From NCBI RefSeq assembly GCF_013778305.1, contig NZ_JACEIC010000002.1:1575669-1639668 (forward strand): a stretch of 64,000 nt of DNA, given 5' to 3'. The position numbers were made by a program, and so were the translations under genes. The notes under the pieces were generated by a model, which was not told the DNA's origin, ran no database searches, and worked only from the letters and a program-made list of their open reading frames with translations. Positions within the stretch are counted from its first letter, which is position 1. Each line of letters starts with the position of its first letter. Positions 33,962 through 45,037 of the stretch are shown piece by piece. Source of the stretch: Nocardioides agri (lineage in GTDB: Bacteria > Actinomycetota > Actinomycetes > Propionibacteriales > Nocardioidaceae).

Positions 33962-34965
33962 CACTCGTAGCCCAGGATCTCCTGGCGCTTCTCGCCCCAG
34001 GCCAGGGCGGAGGCGATCGCGTCCTCGAGCGACAGCTCGGTGCGCCAGTCGAGCAGCTCGCGGGAGCGGTCGACGTTGGCGAAGGCACCGACGGCGTCAC
34101 CGGGGCGCGGCTCGGCCTCGCGCACCGGCACGTCCTTGCCGAAGACGCGCTCGAAGGCGGCGACCAGCTCGCGCACGGTCACGCCCTCTCCGGTGCCGAC
34201 GTTGATGATCACGCTGGGCGCGTCGACCGTGGCGAGCACGTCGTCGAAGCGCTCGAGCGCGCGCACGTGCGCCCGCGCGAGGTCCCAGACGTGGATGTAG
34301 TCGCGGATGCCGGTCCCGTCGCGGGTCGGCAGGTCGGTGCCGGTGATCGTGAACGCGTCCTTCTGGCCACGAGCCGCCATCACCAGCTGGCCGAGCACGT
34401 GGGAGGGCTCGCGCGCGTAGATGCCGGACTCGAGGTCGGGGTCGGACCCGATCGGGTTGAAGTAGCGCAGGATGATCGCGCGCAGGTCGGTGGCGGCCGC
34501 CATGTCCTGGAGGACCTCCTCCATCATCCGCTTGGTGCGGGCATAGGGGGAGTTCGGTGCCAGCGCGTCGGTCTCGGTCACCTCGAAGTCGTCCTTGAGC
34601 GCGTAGAGCGACGCCGACGAGGAGAAGAGCACGCGCGGCTTGCCCAGCGCGTCGAGCTCGTCGAAGAGCTCCAGGGACTTGGCGACGTTGTCCTTGTAGT
34701 ACTCGTAGGGCTGCTCGACGGACTCCGGCACCACGATCCGGGCCGCCATGTGGATGGTCGCGTCGAGGTCGGGGTGCTCCGCGACGATCCGGCGCAGCAG
34801 TGCCCGGTCACCGATGTCGCCCTCGTAGAAGGCGCGGTCGCGGACGAAGGCCTTCGGCCCGGTCAGCAGCGAGTCCAAGACGACGGGCGTGTGCCCGGCC
34901 GCCTCGAGCGCCTTCGCAGTGATCGAACCGATGTAGCCGGCGCCGCCGGTGACCAGGACCTTCAT
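33961..34965 (-). CDS. galE: UDP-glucose 4-epimerase GalE
   Basis: A 334-residue extended SDR: MKVLVTGGAGYIGS (NAD site), DxD in VLDSLLTG, MAARIVVPESVEQP, active-site Ser in FSSSASLYA, Y-x3-K in SPYARTK, and RYFNPIGSDP. It interconverts UDP-Glc and UDP-Gal for wall and capsule glycans. ATG 34965 is preferred to GTG 34974, because homologues start at MKVLVTGG. In an operon with the downstream amidase. Confidence 0.9.
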   Translation of the reverse strand: MKVLVTGGAGYIGSITAKALEAAGHTPVVLDSLLTGPKAFVRDRAFYEGDIGDRALLRRIVAEHPDLDATIHMAARIVVPESVEQPYEYYKDNVAKSLELFDELDALGKPRVLFSSSASLYALKDDFEVTETDALAPNSPYARTKRMMEEVLQDMAAATDLRAIILRYFNPIGSDPDLESGIYAREPSHVLGQLVMAARGQKDAFTITGTDLPTRDGTGIRDYIHVWDLARAHVRALERFDDVLATVDAPSVIINVGTGEGVTVRELVAAFERVFGKDVPVREAEPRPGDAVGAFANVDRSRELLDWRTELSLEDAIASALAWGEKRQEILGYE

Positions 34966-34975
34966 GGCTCTCACC

Positions 34976-35536
34976 CTACGGGCGACTCCAGTCGGGATCC
35001 CTACCGATGAAGGCGACCAGGCGTCGCTGCACGTCGGCGGTGTCGTCGATCTCCACGCGGGGGCCGTACTGCCCGCTCGAGCGCAGCAGCTCCTCGATCG
35101 GCTCCATCCCCGCGAGCAGCTCGGTGCAGGTCGCGGGGTCCAGCCGGTCGTCCTGCTCGGTCGCGACGGCCAGGTCCCAGGTGTGCATGAAGACGTCGGA
35201 GGTGTAGAAGCTGTCGACGGCCTGCGGGAGCGGCACCTCGCCGATGTGCGGGTCGCTCAGCACCCGGCCGGCGGTGGCCGGGTCGTCGAGCAGGCCCTGG
35301 ACCGCGTCGGCGTGCGCGTGCCATGCGCCCACGGGGTCATCGTCCACCGACGGCCCCTCGGGGAGCCGGATGCCGGTGCCGGCCTCCAGGAAGCCCGGGA
35401 ACCAGTCGACGAGGTGGCGTACGACGTCGCGCGCGGTCCAGCCGTCGACCGGCGCCGGCGCGTCCCAGTCCCGGGCGCCGTCGACGCGCTCGCTGAACCC
35501 CTCCGCGATCCAGCGGTGCCGCTCGGCGGGGCTCAC
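34976..35536 (-). CDS. DinB/MDMPI-like maleylpyruvate isomerase-fold protein (TIGR03086-type)
   Basis: A 186-residue four-helix DinB-like protein: GWTARDVVRHLVDWFPGFLEAG and DVFMHTWDLAVATEQ give His positions typical of the divalent-metal site in this family, which often works with mycothiol. GTG 35536 overlaps the SRPBCC stop (GTGA). Third gene of arsR-SRPBCC-DinB. Actual substrate unknown. Confidence 0.8.
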   Translation of the reverse strand: MSPAERHRWIAEGFSERVDGARDWDAPAPVDGWTARDVVRHLVDWFPGFLEAGTGIRLPEGPSVDDDPVGAWHAHADAVQGLLDDPATAGRVLSDPHIGEVPLPQAVDSFYTSDVFMHTWDLAVATEQDDRLDPATCTELLAGMEPIEELLRSSGQYGPRVEIDDTADVQRRLVAFIGRDPDWSRP

Positions 35537-36021
35537 GCGTCCTCCGCCAGCAGCTCGTCGAGCTTCTCGTAGCCCTCGACCACGCCGGTCTCCATGCCGC
35601 TCGCGACGATCTGGTCGCGGATCTCGAAGGACTCCACCACCGAGGTCGCGACGACTCGGGTCCGTCCATCCGGCAGCTCCTCGAAGACCATGGTCTCGAG
35701 GCTCACACCGTCGGGCTCGCCCTCGAACGTGAACGTCTGCACGAGCCGCTCGGGCTCGCGCACCTGGTGGAAGCAGCCCCAGAACGCCATCCGGAAGTCC
35801 GTGCCGCGACTGGCGGTGTAGCGCCACTCGCCGCCGCTGCGGGCGTCCCAGACATCGACGGTGGTGTCGATGCTGCGCGGGCCGACCCAGCGCACGAAGA
35901 GCTCGGGGTCGACCCAGGCGCGGAACACCCGCTCCCGAGGGGCGTCGAACTCGCGGACCAGCCGGATGACCGGCACGTCGGCCGGCGCCTCGATCTGGGT
36001 CGCGTTGCGGGTCGTGGTCAT
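35533..36021 (-). CDS. SRPBCC (AHSA1/START-like) protein
   Basis: 162 residues with the Aha1-C/AHSA1 pattern: RLVREFDAPRERVFRAWVDPELFVRWVGP, GGEWRYTAS, GCFHQVREPERLVQTFTFEG, GMETGVVEGYEKLDELLAE. A ligand-binding helix-grip fold, commonly encoded with an ArsR regulator as here. ATG 36021 overlaps the arsR stop (ATGA). Confidence 0.9.
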   Translation of the reverse strand: MTTTRNATQIEAPADVPVIRLVREFDAPRERVFRAWVDPELFVRWVGPRSIDTTVDVWDARSGGEWRYTASRGTDFRMAFWGCFHQVREPERLVQTFTFEGEPDGVSLETMVFEELPDGRTRVVATSVVESFEIRDQIVASGMETGVVEGYEKLDELLAEDA

Positions 36022-36380
36022 GATGCTTCCTCTCCGTCTGATCCCTGTGATCCCTCTGAGTGCTCCATGTCGGCCAGCACCGCGTCGAGGCGGCCGAACC
36101 GCTCCTCGGCCCGGCGCCGGTAGCGCTCGATCCAGCCGGTCATCAGGTCCAGCACCTCGGCCTCGAGGTGGACCGGCCGGCGCTGGGCGTCGCGGCTGCG
36201 GCTGACCAGCCCGGCCTCCTCGAGCACCTTCAGGTGCTTGGAGACCGCCTGCAGGCTCACGTCGTACGGCGCCGCGAGCTCGCCGACCGTCGCGTCGCCG
36301 TCGGCGGCGAGCCGCGCGACCAGGTCGCGTCGCGTGGGGTCCGCCAGCGCCTGGAACGCCCGCGAGAGCTGATCGGTCAC
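36018..36380 (-). CDS. ArsR-family transcriptional regulator
   Basis: A 120-residue winged-helix repressor: FQALADPTRRDLVARL, VGELAAPYDVSLQAVSKHLKVLEEAGLVSRSRD. There is no metal-binding cysteine set, so it belongs to the non-metal ArsR group paired with SRPBCC proteins. GTG 36380 follows AGGAGG at 8 bases. The upstream minus-strand promoter region (36381-36440) is A/T-rich for this genome. Confidence 0.9.
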   Translation of the reverse strand: MTDQLSRAFQALADPTRRDLVARLAADGDATVGELAAPYDVSLQAVSKHLKVLEEAGLVSRSRDAQRRPVHLEAEVLDLMTGWIERYRRRAEERFGRLDAVLADMEHSEGSQGSDGEEAS

Positions 36381-36516
36381 CGCACATCCTCCTGGGGGCG
36401 TATTCAACCGTTTGATTGATAACGTACGCCCGATGCGGGATACGGTCAAGAGATCGCTCAGGTCCGGCCAGGAGGGGCCGATCGGAGCGACGTCCACCCA
36501 CAGAAGGCGATCTCGG

Positions 36517-36663
36517 ATGATGTTGAGCGACGACACGGAGCCGGTGGCCACGCCGTTCGAGGAGTGGTGCGCCGCCCGGAACCTCCACCCCGACGACTCA
36601 CGGGCCTGGCCGCTCTACGAGGCCAGCGTCGCCCCCGCGGCTCAGACGCCGGCCGCGTCGTAG
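36517..36663 (+). CDS. Small acidic protein (48 aa), hypothetical
   Basis: Starts MMLSDDTEPVATPFEEWCAARN and contains LHPDDSRAWPLYEASV. Behind GAAGG at a fair distance, with G/C-rich third positions. Its last 22 bp overlap the converging small membrane-protein gene. No known family; either frame could be non-coding. Confidence 0.4.
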   Translation: MMLSDDTEPVATPFEEWCAARNLHPDDSRAWPLYEASVAPAAQTPAAS

Positions 36664-36803
36664 TCGCGGACGATCTCGGCGAACCGGGCATCGGTCTGGC
36701 TCACCTGGCCGGCGCGGAGCGCGCGGCCGACGGCGATCGCCAGAGGGATGGACAAGACGCTCCAGCTGACGATCACGAGGATCGAGATCAGCAGAACGGT
36801 CAT
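36642..36803 (-). CDS. Small single-helix membrane protein (53 aa), hypothetical
   Basis: MTVLLISILVIVSWSVLSIP forms one membrane helix, followed by IAVGRALRAG and an acidic tail. The ATG at 36803 and the clean hydrophobic helix favour a real micro-protein. It converges on the 48-aa frame. Confidence 0.45.
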   Translation of the reverse strand: MTVLLISILVIVSWSVLSIPLAIAVGRALRAGQVSQTDARFAEIVRDYDAAGV

Positions 36804-36873
36804 ACCGCCAGGTTGTCCGCCACCGATGTGGCTCAAACCTGACGCCGTCAGCGCCGTGCCTCAAGAAAGCCGA

Positions 36874-36889
36874 AAGATCGCGCGATCTT
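36874..36889. promoter_or_regulatory. 16-bp perfect palindrome upstream of the polysaccharide locus
   Basis: AAGATCGCGCGATCTT is a perfect palindrome in the 198-bp gap before the initiating sugar transferase (37002), about 110 bp from its start codon. It could be a regulator-binding site or a small hairpin. No matching regulator is identified. Confidence 0.4.
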
Positions 36890-37001
36890 CCGCAGAACGC
36901 CTGCGCGACTCCGGTCGCGCGGAGAACAATCGGCTCGTTGTACTAGCGGCCGTGATCGGCCAGGGCGCGCTCGGGGGAGCGACCGCACGTGGGGGCAGGC
37001 A

Positions 37002-38456
37002 TTGACGCAACTCTCTGAACGTCGGACTCCGACGTTCGCCCAGTCGAGCCGGTACCTCCATTACCTGCCCACGACCGCGCTGTGCGTGGACATCGGTGCG
37101 ATCGCTGCCGCCGTGATGCTCGCCGTGTCGGTTCGCAAGAGGCTCGACGTCTTCGATGGCCCTGCCGACATCACCACCTCGCTGATGATGGTCGGCCCGC
37201 TGCTCGTGCTGGGCTGGCTGGTGGCCATCGCACTGTTCGGCGGCTACCGCGAGGACGTCTTCGGCGTCGGCACGGACGAGTACAAGCGGGTCTTCAACGC
37301 GAGCCTCGTGACCGCCGGAATGCTCGGCATCGGCTGCTACCTCGCGAAGTTCCAGCTCTCCCGCGGCTTCTTCCTGCTGGCCTTCGTCGTCGGCATCCCC
37401 TTGCTGCTGATGGGACGCCTGCTGCTCCGGAGCGCCATCCACCGAGCCCGCCGTCAGGGCCGACTCCAGTACCGGGTGCTGATCGCGGGTTCCCCGGCAC
37501 ACGTGGACGAGGTGGCTGCCGTGCTCCGGCGCGAGCCGTGGCTGGGCTACCACGTCGCCGGGGCCCTCGTCCCCGCCGCTCACCTCGCCGAGGAGACCGC
37601 GAGCGGCATCCCGATCGTCGGCACGACCGAGCACTCGACCGCGCTGGTCTCGACCGAGGACGCCGATGTCATCTTCTTCGCCGGCGGCGCGCTGAGCTCG
37701 GCCAGCCAGCTGCGCACCATCGTCTGGGAGCTCGAGAAGGCCGAGGTCCAGGTCGTCGTCGCGCCGAGCGTCACCGACGTCTCCGGGGAGCGCATCAAGG
37801 TGCGCCCGGTGGGCGGGCTCCCACTGATGCACATCGACCCGCCGCGCGCGACCGACGCCGCCCGCTGGGGCAAGCGGCTCTTCGACATCGTGGCTGCGGC
37901 GTTCCTGATCGTCGCGTTCACGCCCCTGATGGCGTACGCCGCGCTGCGGGTCAGGCTCCACGACGGCGGTCCGGTGTTCTTCAACCAGGTGCGCACCGGC
38001 CGCGACGGCGAGCACTTCGGGTGCCTGAAGTTCCGCACGATGGTCGTGGACGCCGAGGCCCGGCTCGCCGAGCTGCACGCTCAGATCGGCTTCGAGGCCG
38101 GCCTGTTCAAGATGAAGGAAGACCCGCGCATCACGCCTCCCGGCCGATGGCTGCGGCGCTTCTCCCTCGACGAGCTGCCCCAGCTGTTCAACGTGCTCCG
38201 CGGCGACATGAGCCTGGTCGGGCCCCGCCCGCCGTTGCCGCGCGAGGTCGCGGGCTACGAGAGCGACATGATGCGTCGACTCCGCGTCCGCCCCGGCATG
38301 ACCGGTCTGTGGCAGGTGTCCGGTCGCTCCGACCTGTCCTGGTCGGAGGCCGTCCGCCTGGACCTCTACTACGTCGACAACTGGTCGATGCTCCAGGACC
38401 TCTCGATCCTCGGCCGCACCTTCGGAGCCGTGTTCGGCTCCCGGGGCGCCTACTGA
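37002..38456 (+). CDS. Polyprenyl-phosphate sugar-1-phosphate transferase (WbaP/WcaJ type)
   Basis: A 484-residue initiating enzyme of surface polysaccharide synthesis. It moves a hexose-1-phosphate from an NDP-sugar to undecaprenyl phosphate. Four N-terminal membrane helices (about 22-140), a CoA-binding-like middle domain (YRVLIAGSPAHVDEV) and the C-terminal catalytic domain: KRLFDIVAAAFLIVAFTPLM, GGPVFFNQVRTGRDG, FRRFSLDELPQLFNVLRGD-type Asp-Glu, SLVGPRPP and RPGMTGLWQVSGR. The start is TTG 37002 with GGGGG upstream. First gene of the 37-64 kb glycan region. Confidence 0.9.
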   Translation: MTQLSERRTPTFAQSSRYLHYLPTTALCVDIGAIAAAVMLAVSVRKRLDVFDGPADITTSLMMVGPLLVLGWLVAIALFGGYREDVFGVGTDEYKRVFNASLVTAGMLGIGCYLAKFQLSRGFFLLAFVVGIPLLLMGRLLLRSAIHRARRQGRLQYRVLIAGSPAHVDEVAAVLRREPWLGYHVAGALVPAAHLAEETASGIPIVGTTEHSTALVSTEDADVIFFAGGALSSASQLRTIVWELEKAEVQVVVAPSVTDVSGERIKVRPVGGLPLMHIDPPRATDAARWGKRLFDIVAAAFLIVAFTPLMAYAALRVRLHDGGPVFFNQVRTGRDGEHFGCLKFRTMVVDAEARLAELHAQIGFEAGLFKMKEDPRITPPGRWLRRFSLDELPQLFNVLRGDMSLVGPRPPLPREVAGYESDMMRRLRVRPGMTGLWQVSGRSDLSWSEAVRLDLYYVDNWSMLQDLSILGRTFGAVFGSRGAY

Positions 38457-38473
38457 CGGCCGCGGACCGCCAC

Positions 38474-41966
<3,493 letters not shown>

Positions 41967-41983
<17 letters not shown>

Positions 41984-42257
41984 GGCTCGCGAGCGCCGGG
42001 CGCACGTCGGCCAGGTAGACGAGCGCCGCGATCGTGAAGACCAGGTTGAGCAGGTTGATGATGCCCGGCAGCAGGATCTGCACGACCAGCCCGAGACCGA
42101 GGATGATCGTCCACGTCGGCTTGGTCAGCTTGCCCGCCGCCGTGTAGTGCTCGCCCGACCAGAGCAGAGAGTTCACGAACGCGAACCCCTTCACCGCGAG
42201 CAGCACCAGGTAGACGATGAGCATCACGTTCATCTGGAGGTCCAGCACGGTGTTCAT
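41967..42257 (-). CDS. DUF2516 small membrane protein
   Basis: 96 residues with three hydrophobic helices: MNVMLIVYLVLLAVKGFAFV, TWTIILGLGLVVQILLPGI and NLLNLVFTIAALVYL. It matches the actinobacterial DUF2516 family that usually follows the XRE-hbhA pair. Here the pair (43856-44826) is on the same strand but separated by a GDPD gene of opposite orientation. Confidence 0.75.
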
Positions 42258-42320
42258 CACGGCTCCAGGGTACGCCGACCGATGCCGCACGCGGACGTCG
42301 CCGCGGCGAGCGGAGATCCC

Positions 42321-42355
42321 CGGACAAGGATGTTCGCGACCCCTACGCTCGGCGG
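42321..42355 (+). promoter_or_regulatory. Leaderless promoter of the GDPD gene
   Basis: CGGACA (42321-42326), 17 bases, TACGCT (42344-42349), 6 bases, GTG 42356. The spacing is ideal for a housekeeping sigma, with the transcript starting at the start codon. Confidence 0.55.
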
Positions 42356-43798
42356 GTGATGCAGCGGTTGGCGGCCCTGACCGGCGCGGGTTTGGTGACG
42401 ATCTGGAGCGTGCTCGCCCCCGTTGCCGCCGCGACACCGCATGCGCCTGAAGTCGAGCGACCCAGGCTGATCGACGCGCCCCGATCCAGCGTCGACGCAG
42501 CGATCCCGGGAGAACGGTACGTGCTCGCGGGACGCCTCCCGCCGTCGGCGGCCGACCGCGTCGTCCAGCTGCAGAGGCTCGGCAACCATGGTCGATGGGT
42601 CTTGCGCTGGTGGAAGCGGGCGGACTCGCGCGGGCGCTACCAGTTCGACGTCTGGGCCGACCGGCGCGAAGGGACCTGGCGGGCCGTCGTACCAGCGGTG
42701 GAGACGAAGGGGGTTCGCCGCCGGGCCATCCGGACGCGGGTCGTCAGAGTGCCGATCACCGCGCAGCAGATCTCGGTCGCCGCGGTGCCAGCGACGGCGA
42801 CGTGGGGCTCCTCGCTGTCCGTCACCGCATCGGTGCTGCCCGCCCGCCCAGGCCACCGTGTCGAGCTGCGGACTGTTGCCCGGGACGGATCATGGAGCCA
42901 ACTGGGCTACGCCGTGCAGGATCGGAACGGGACCGCGACGTTTGCTGTCCCCCTGATGCACTACGGCCAGCTCGACCTGTCCATCACCGTCGACGCGACC
43001 ACCCGACGGATCGGTTCGGTGCGCGTGACACCGGGCCGCACACCCAGGCTGGTCGCGCATCGCGGGGGGCGGTTCGCCCCCGAGAACACGATGCCGAACT
43101 TCAGGGCGGCCATCGCAGCGGGGACGCCGGCGGTGGAGGCAGACATCCAGAGGACCAGCGATGGCCATTGGGTCTTGATGCACGACCCCGACGTGCTCCG
43201 TACGACGGACGCAGCAGCGGTCTTCCCCGACCGATCGTCCTATGCCGTCTCCTCCTTCACGCTCGCACAGATCCTCCAGCTCACGGCCGGAGCACCCGGG
43301 GTCAAGGTGCCGACCCTCGACGAGTTCTTCGAGCTCGTCAGCGAATCGGGAGTGGAGGCGGTGATCGACCCGAAGGTCACCCTCACGTCGACGTACGCCA
43401 GGCAGCTGGCGTCGTTGGCCGCGTCCTATCCCCGGCTCGTCACATCAGGCTCCGACGACCTGCTGATGTGGAACATCAACACCCCGACGACGGCAGTGTC
43501 CGTGCCGAGCGAGATCCCCGACGGGCGACTCGTCTACCAGGTCACGACAGGTCCGTGGCCAGACGACTCGGCGCTGTCGCGCTACGAGATCATCAGCGTC
43601 GAGCGATCGACCGTGACTGTCGCGGAGCTCGCCCGAGCGCACGCGCTCGGGGTCAAGGTCTACGTGTGGACCGTCAATGACGCCCAGTCCGTCGGTGCTT
43701 TCGCCAGCGCGGGACTGGACGGCATCTTCACCGACGACGTGACCATGGCGAGCGAGCTCCTGACAGGTAGCCCGTTCGGCCGATGGGCCACCCGTTAG
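42356..43798 (+). CDS. Exported glycerophosphodiester phosphodiesterase
   Basis: 480 residues with signal peptide (QRLAALTGAGLVTIWSVLAPVAAA). Residues about 45-225 are two beta-rich repeats resembling extracellular Ig-like modules (VLAGRLPPSAADRVVQLQRL; LSVTASVLPARPGHRVELR). The GDPD domain (about 228-470) has HRGGRFAPENTMPNF, EADIQRTSDG, MHDPDVLRTT and DPKVTL, with catalytic His and metal ligands present. The product would be glycerol-3-phosphate plus an alcohol, from lipid or teichoic-acid material. A hairpin at 43808 follows the stop. Confidence 0.88.
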   Translation: MMQRLAALTGAGLVTIWSVLAPVAAATPHAPEVERPRLIDAPRSSVDAAIPGERYVLAGRLPPSAADRVVQLQRLGNHGRWVLRWWKRADSRGRYQFDVWADRREGTWRAVVPAVETKGVRRRAIRTRVVRVPITAQQISVAAVPATATWGSSLSVTASVLPARPGHRVELRTVARDGSWSQLGYAVQDRNGTATFAVPLMHYGQLDLSITVDATTRRIGSVRVTPGRTPRLVAHRGGRFAPENTMPNFRAAIAAGTPAVEADIQRTSDGHWVLMHDPDVLRTTDAAAVFPDRSSYAVSSFTLAQILQLTAGAPGVKVPTLDEFFELVSESGVEAVIDPKVTLTSTYARQLASLAASYPRLVTSGSDDLLMWNINTPTTAVSVPSEIPDGRLVYQVTTGPWPDDSALSRYEIISVERSTVTVAELARAHALGVKVYVWTVNDAQSVGAFASAGLDGIFTDDVTMASELLTGSPFGRWATR

Positions 43799-43807
43799 GA
43801 GCCGCAG

Positions 43808-43851
43808 GCCGCGAGGTCTGGGACGGCTCGGCCGCATCCAGACCTCGCGGC
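43808..43851. terminator. Bidirectional terminator-like hairpin
   Basis: A perfect 14-bp stem, GCCGCGAGGTCTGG (43808-43821) pairing with CCAGACCTCGCGGC (43838-43851), loop 16. It fills the 57-bp gap between the converging GDPD and HBHA-like genes. No U-tract follows, as is common in actinobacteria. Confidence 0.7.
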
Positions 43852-43855
43852 TCGG

Positions 43856-44446
43856 TCAGTCGCCGACCTTCGCCGCGCCGTCGGCGACGGCCTGGGCGGT
43901 CTTCGCGGCGGTCGTCTTCGCGGCCGTAGCAGTGGCCTTCGCGCTGCTCTTCGGAGTGGACGAGGACTTCTTGGCCGTCTTCTTCGCCGTGGTCGTCGTC
44001 TTCTTGGCAGCCTTGGTGGCCTGCGTCTTGGTGGTCTTCGCCTTGGCCGTCGTGGTCGAGGCGGCGGCCTTGGCGGCCTGGGTCGACTGCTGGCGGTTGA
44101 TCCGACCGACCAGCACCTCGCCGCGCTTGGCGAGGTCGGCGTAGACGGCGGTCACCGTCGCCGGGATGCCGGCGGCGTCGGCCTGGAGCTCCACGACCCG
44201 CTTCTCGATCGCCTCGCGGCGGGCCTTCGCGTCCTTCGACAACGCGTCGATCTGGGCGAACACGACGCCGACGGCCTGGTCGCGCAGCGCCTTCGGCTCC
44301 AGGTCGATCGCGGTGACCCGCTTCTGCAGGTCGGCGACCGCGTCGCGCACGTAGCCGACGACGAGGTCGGTCGCGCCGACGCCGGCGTAGAGCGGACGGG
44401 TCGCCTCGACGGGAAGGTCGATGGTCGGGATCTCGAACTTGGCCAT
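43856..44446 (-). CDS. Heparin-binding hemagglutinin (HBHA)-like protein
   Basis: 196 residues: MAKFEIPTIDLPVEATRPLYAGVGATDLVV, then a long coiled coil (about 30-115), then a Lys/Ala/Thr tail (KAKTTKTQATKAAKKTTTTAK) like the heparin-binding tail of mycobacterial HBHA. There is no signal peptide, as in HBHA. AAGGAG precedes ATG 44446. The XRE regulator ends 5 bp upstream. Confidence 0.8.
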   Translation of the reverse strand: MAKFEIPTIDLPVEATRPLYAGVGATDLVVGYVRDAVADLQKRVTAIDLEPKALRDQAVGVVFAQIDALSKDAKARREAIEKRVVELQADAAGIPATVTAVYADLAKRGEVLVGRINRQQSTQAAKAAASTTTAKAKTTKTQATKAAKKTTTTAKKTAKKSSSTPKSSAKATATAAKTTAAKTAQAVADGAAKVGD

Positions 44447-44451
44447 GCTGG

Positions 44452-44826
44452 TCACTCCTTCGATTGGTTCGTCGTCCCATTGAGGGCCAGGAACGACGTG
44501 TAGACGTCCAACAGGGACTGCTTCTGCCGCTCGGTCAGCGCCGGGTCGCCGAGGATCGCCAGCTCCACCGAGCCCGCGACGCTCTCGCCTGGGCTGACGA
44601 TGCCCGCACGCACGTAGAGCTGTTCGGCGGAGATCCGCAGCGCCTTGGCCAGCTGCTGGAGCACCTGGGCCGACGGCCGACGCAGTCCGCGCTCGATCTG
44701 GCTCAGGTAGGGGTTCGACACACCGGCGAGATCGGCGAGCTGACGCAACGACAGGTGCGCGGCGACGCGCTGCTGCCGAAGGTAGTCCCCGAGCGACTCG
44801 ACGGTCTTGCCGACCTTGACCTTCAC
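44452..44826 (-). CDS. XRE-family regulator upstream of the HBHA-like gene
   Basis: A 124-residue protein with an N-terminal XRE HTH: LGDYLRQQRVAAHLSLRQLADLAGVSNPYLSQIERG (about 12-47), then RPSAQVLQQLAKALRISAEQLYVRAG. The C-terminal part (LTERQKQSLLDVYTSFLAL) is typical of the Rv0474 type found before hbhA. GTG 44826 lies after GGAGG. A near-perfect 22-bp palindrome at 44843 suggests autoregulation. Confidence 0.85.
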   Translation of the reverse strand: MKVKVGKTVESLGDYLRQQRVAAHLSLRQLADLAGVSNPYLSQIERGLRRPSAQVLQQLAKALRISAEQLYVRAGIVSPGESVAGSVELAILGDPALTERQKQSLLDVYTSFLALNGTTNQSKE

Positions 44827-44842
44827 CACGCCTCCACCCTGC

Positions 44843-44864
44843 TTGCAATTGCTAGCAATAGCAA
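44843..44864. promoter_or_regulatory. Probable operator of the XRE regulator
   Basis: A 22-bp sequence from TTGCAATTGC to AATAGCAA is palindromic at 20 of 22 positions, with the perfect core TTGCTAGCAA at 44849-44858. It begins 17 bp upstream of the XRE start codon and is unusually A/T-rich. Position and symmetry fit an autoregulatory site for a dimeric XRE protein. Confidence 0.6.
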
Positions 44865-45025
44865 CGCCTCGCGCGCGTGACACCTCACACAATGCCTGTG
44901 AATCTGGAAATTGGCCGAGCGCGGGATCGCTTGCCTGAGCAAGCATCCGAGTGCGGACCCGGATCGCGCCACGACCCATGCGCTCGTGGAGTCCCCGAAG
45001 GCGCTCGCGATCTGTGCGACTGAGC

Positions 45026-45037
45026 GACAATTGGCTG
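45026..45037 (+). promoter_or_regulatory. Leaderless -10-like box for manA
   Basis: GACAAT (45026-45031), 6 bases, GTG 45038. No Shine-Dalgarno precedes the GTG. Alignment of the protein start with known ManA N-termini supports this start codon. Confidence 0.4.
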
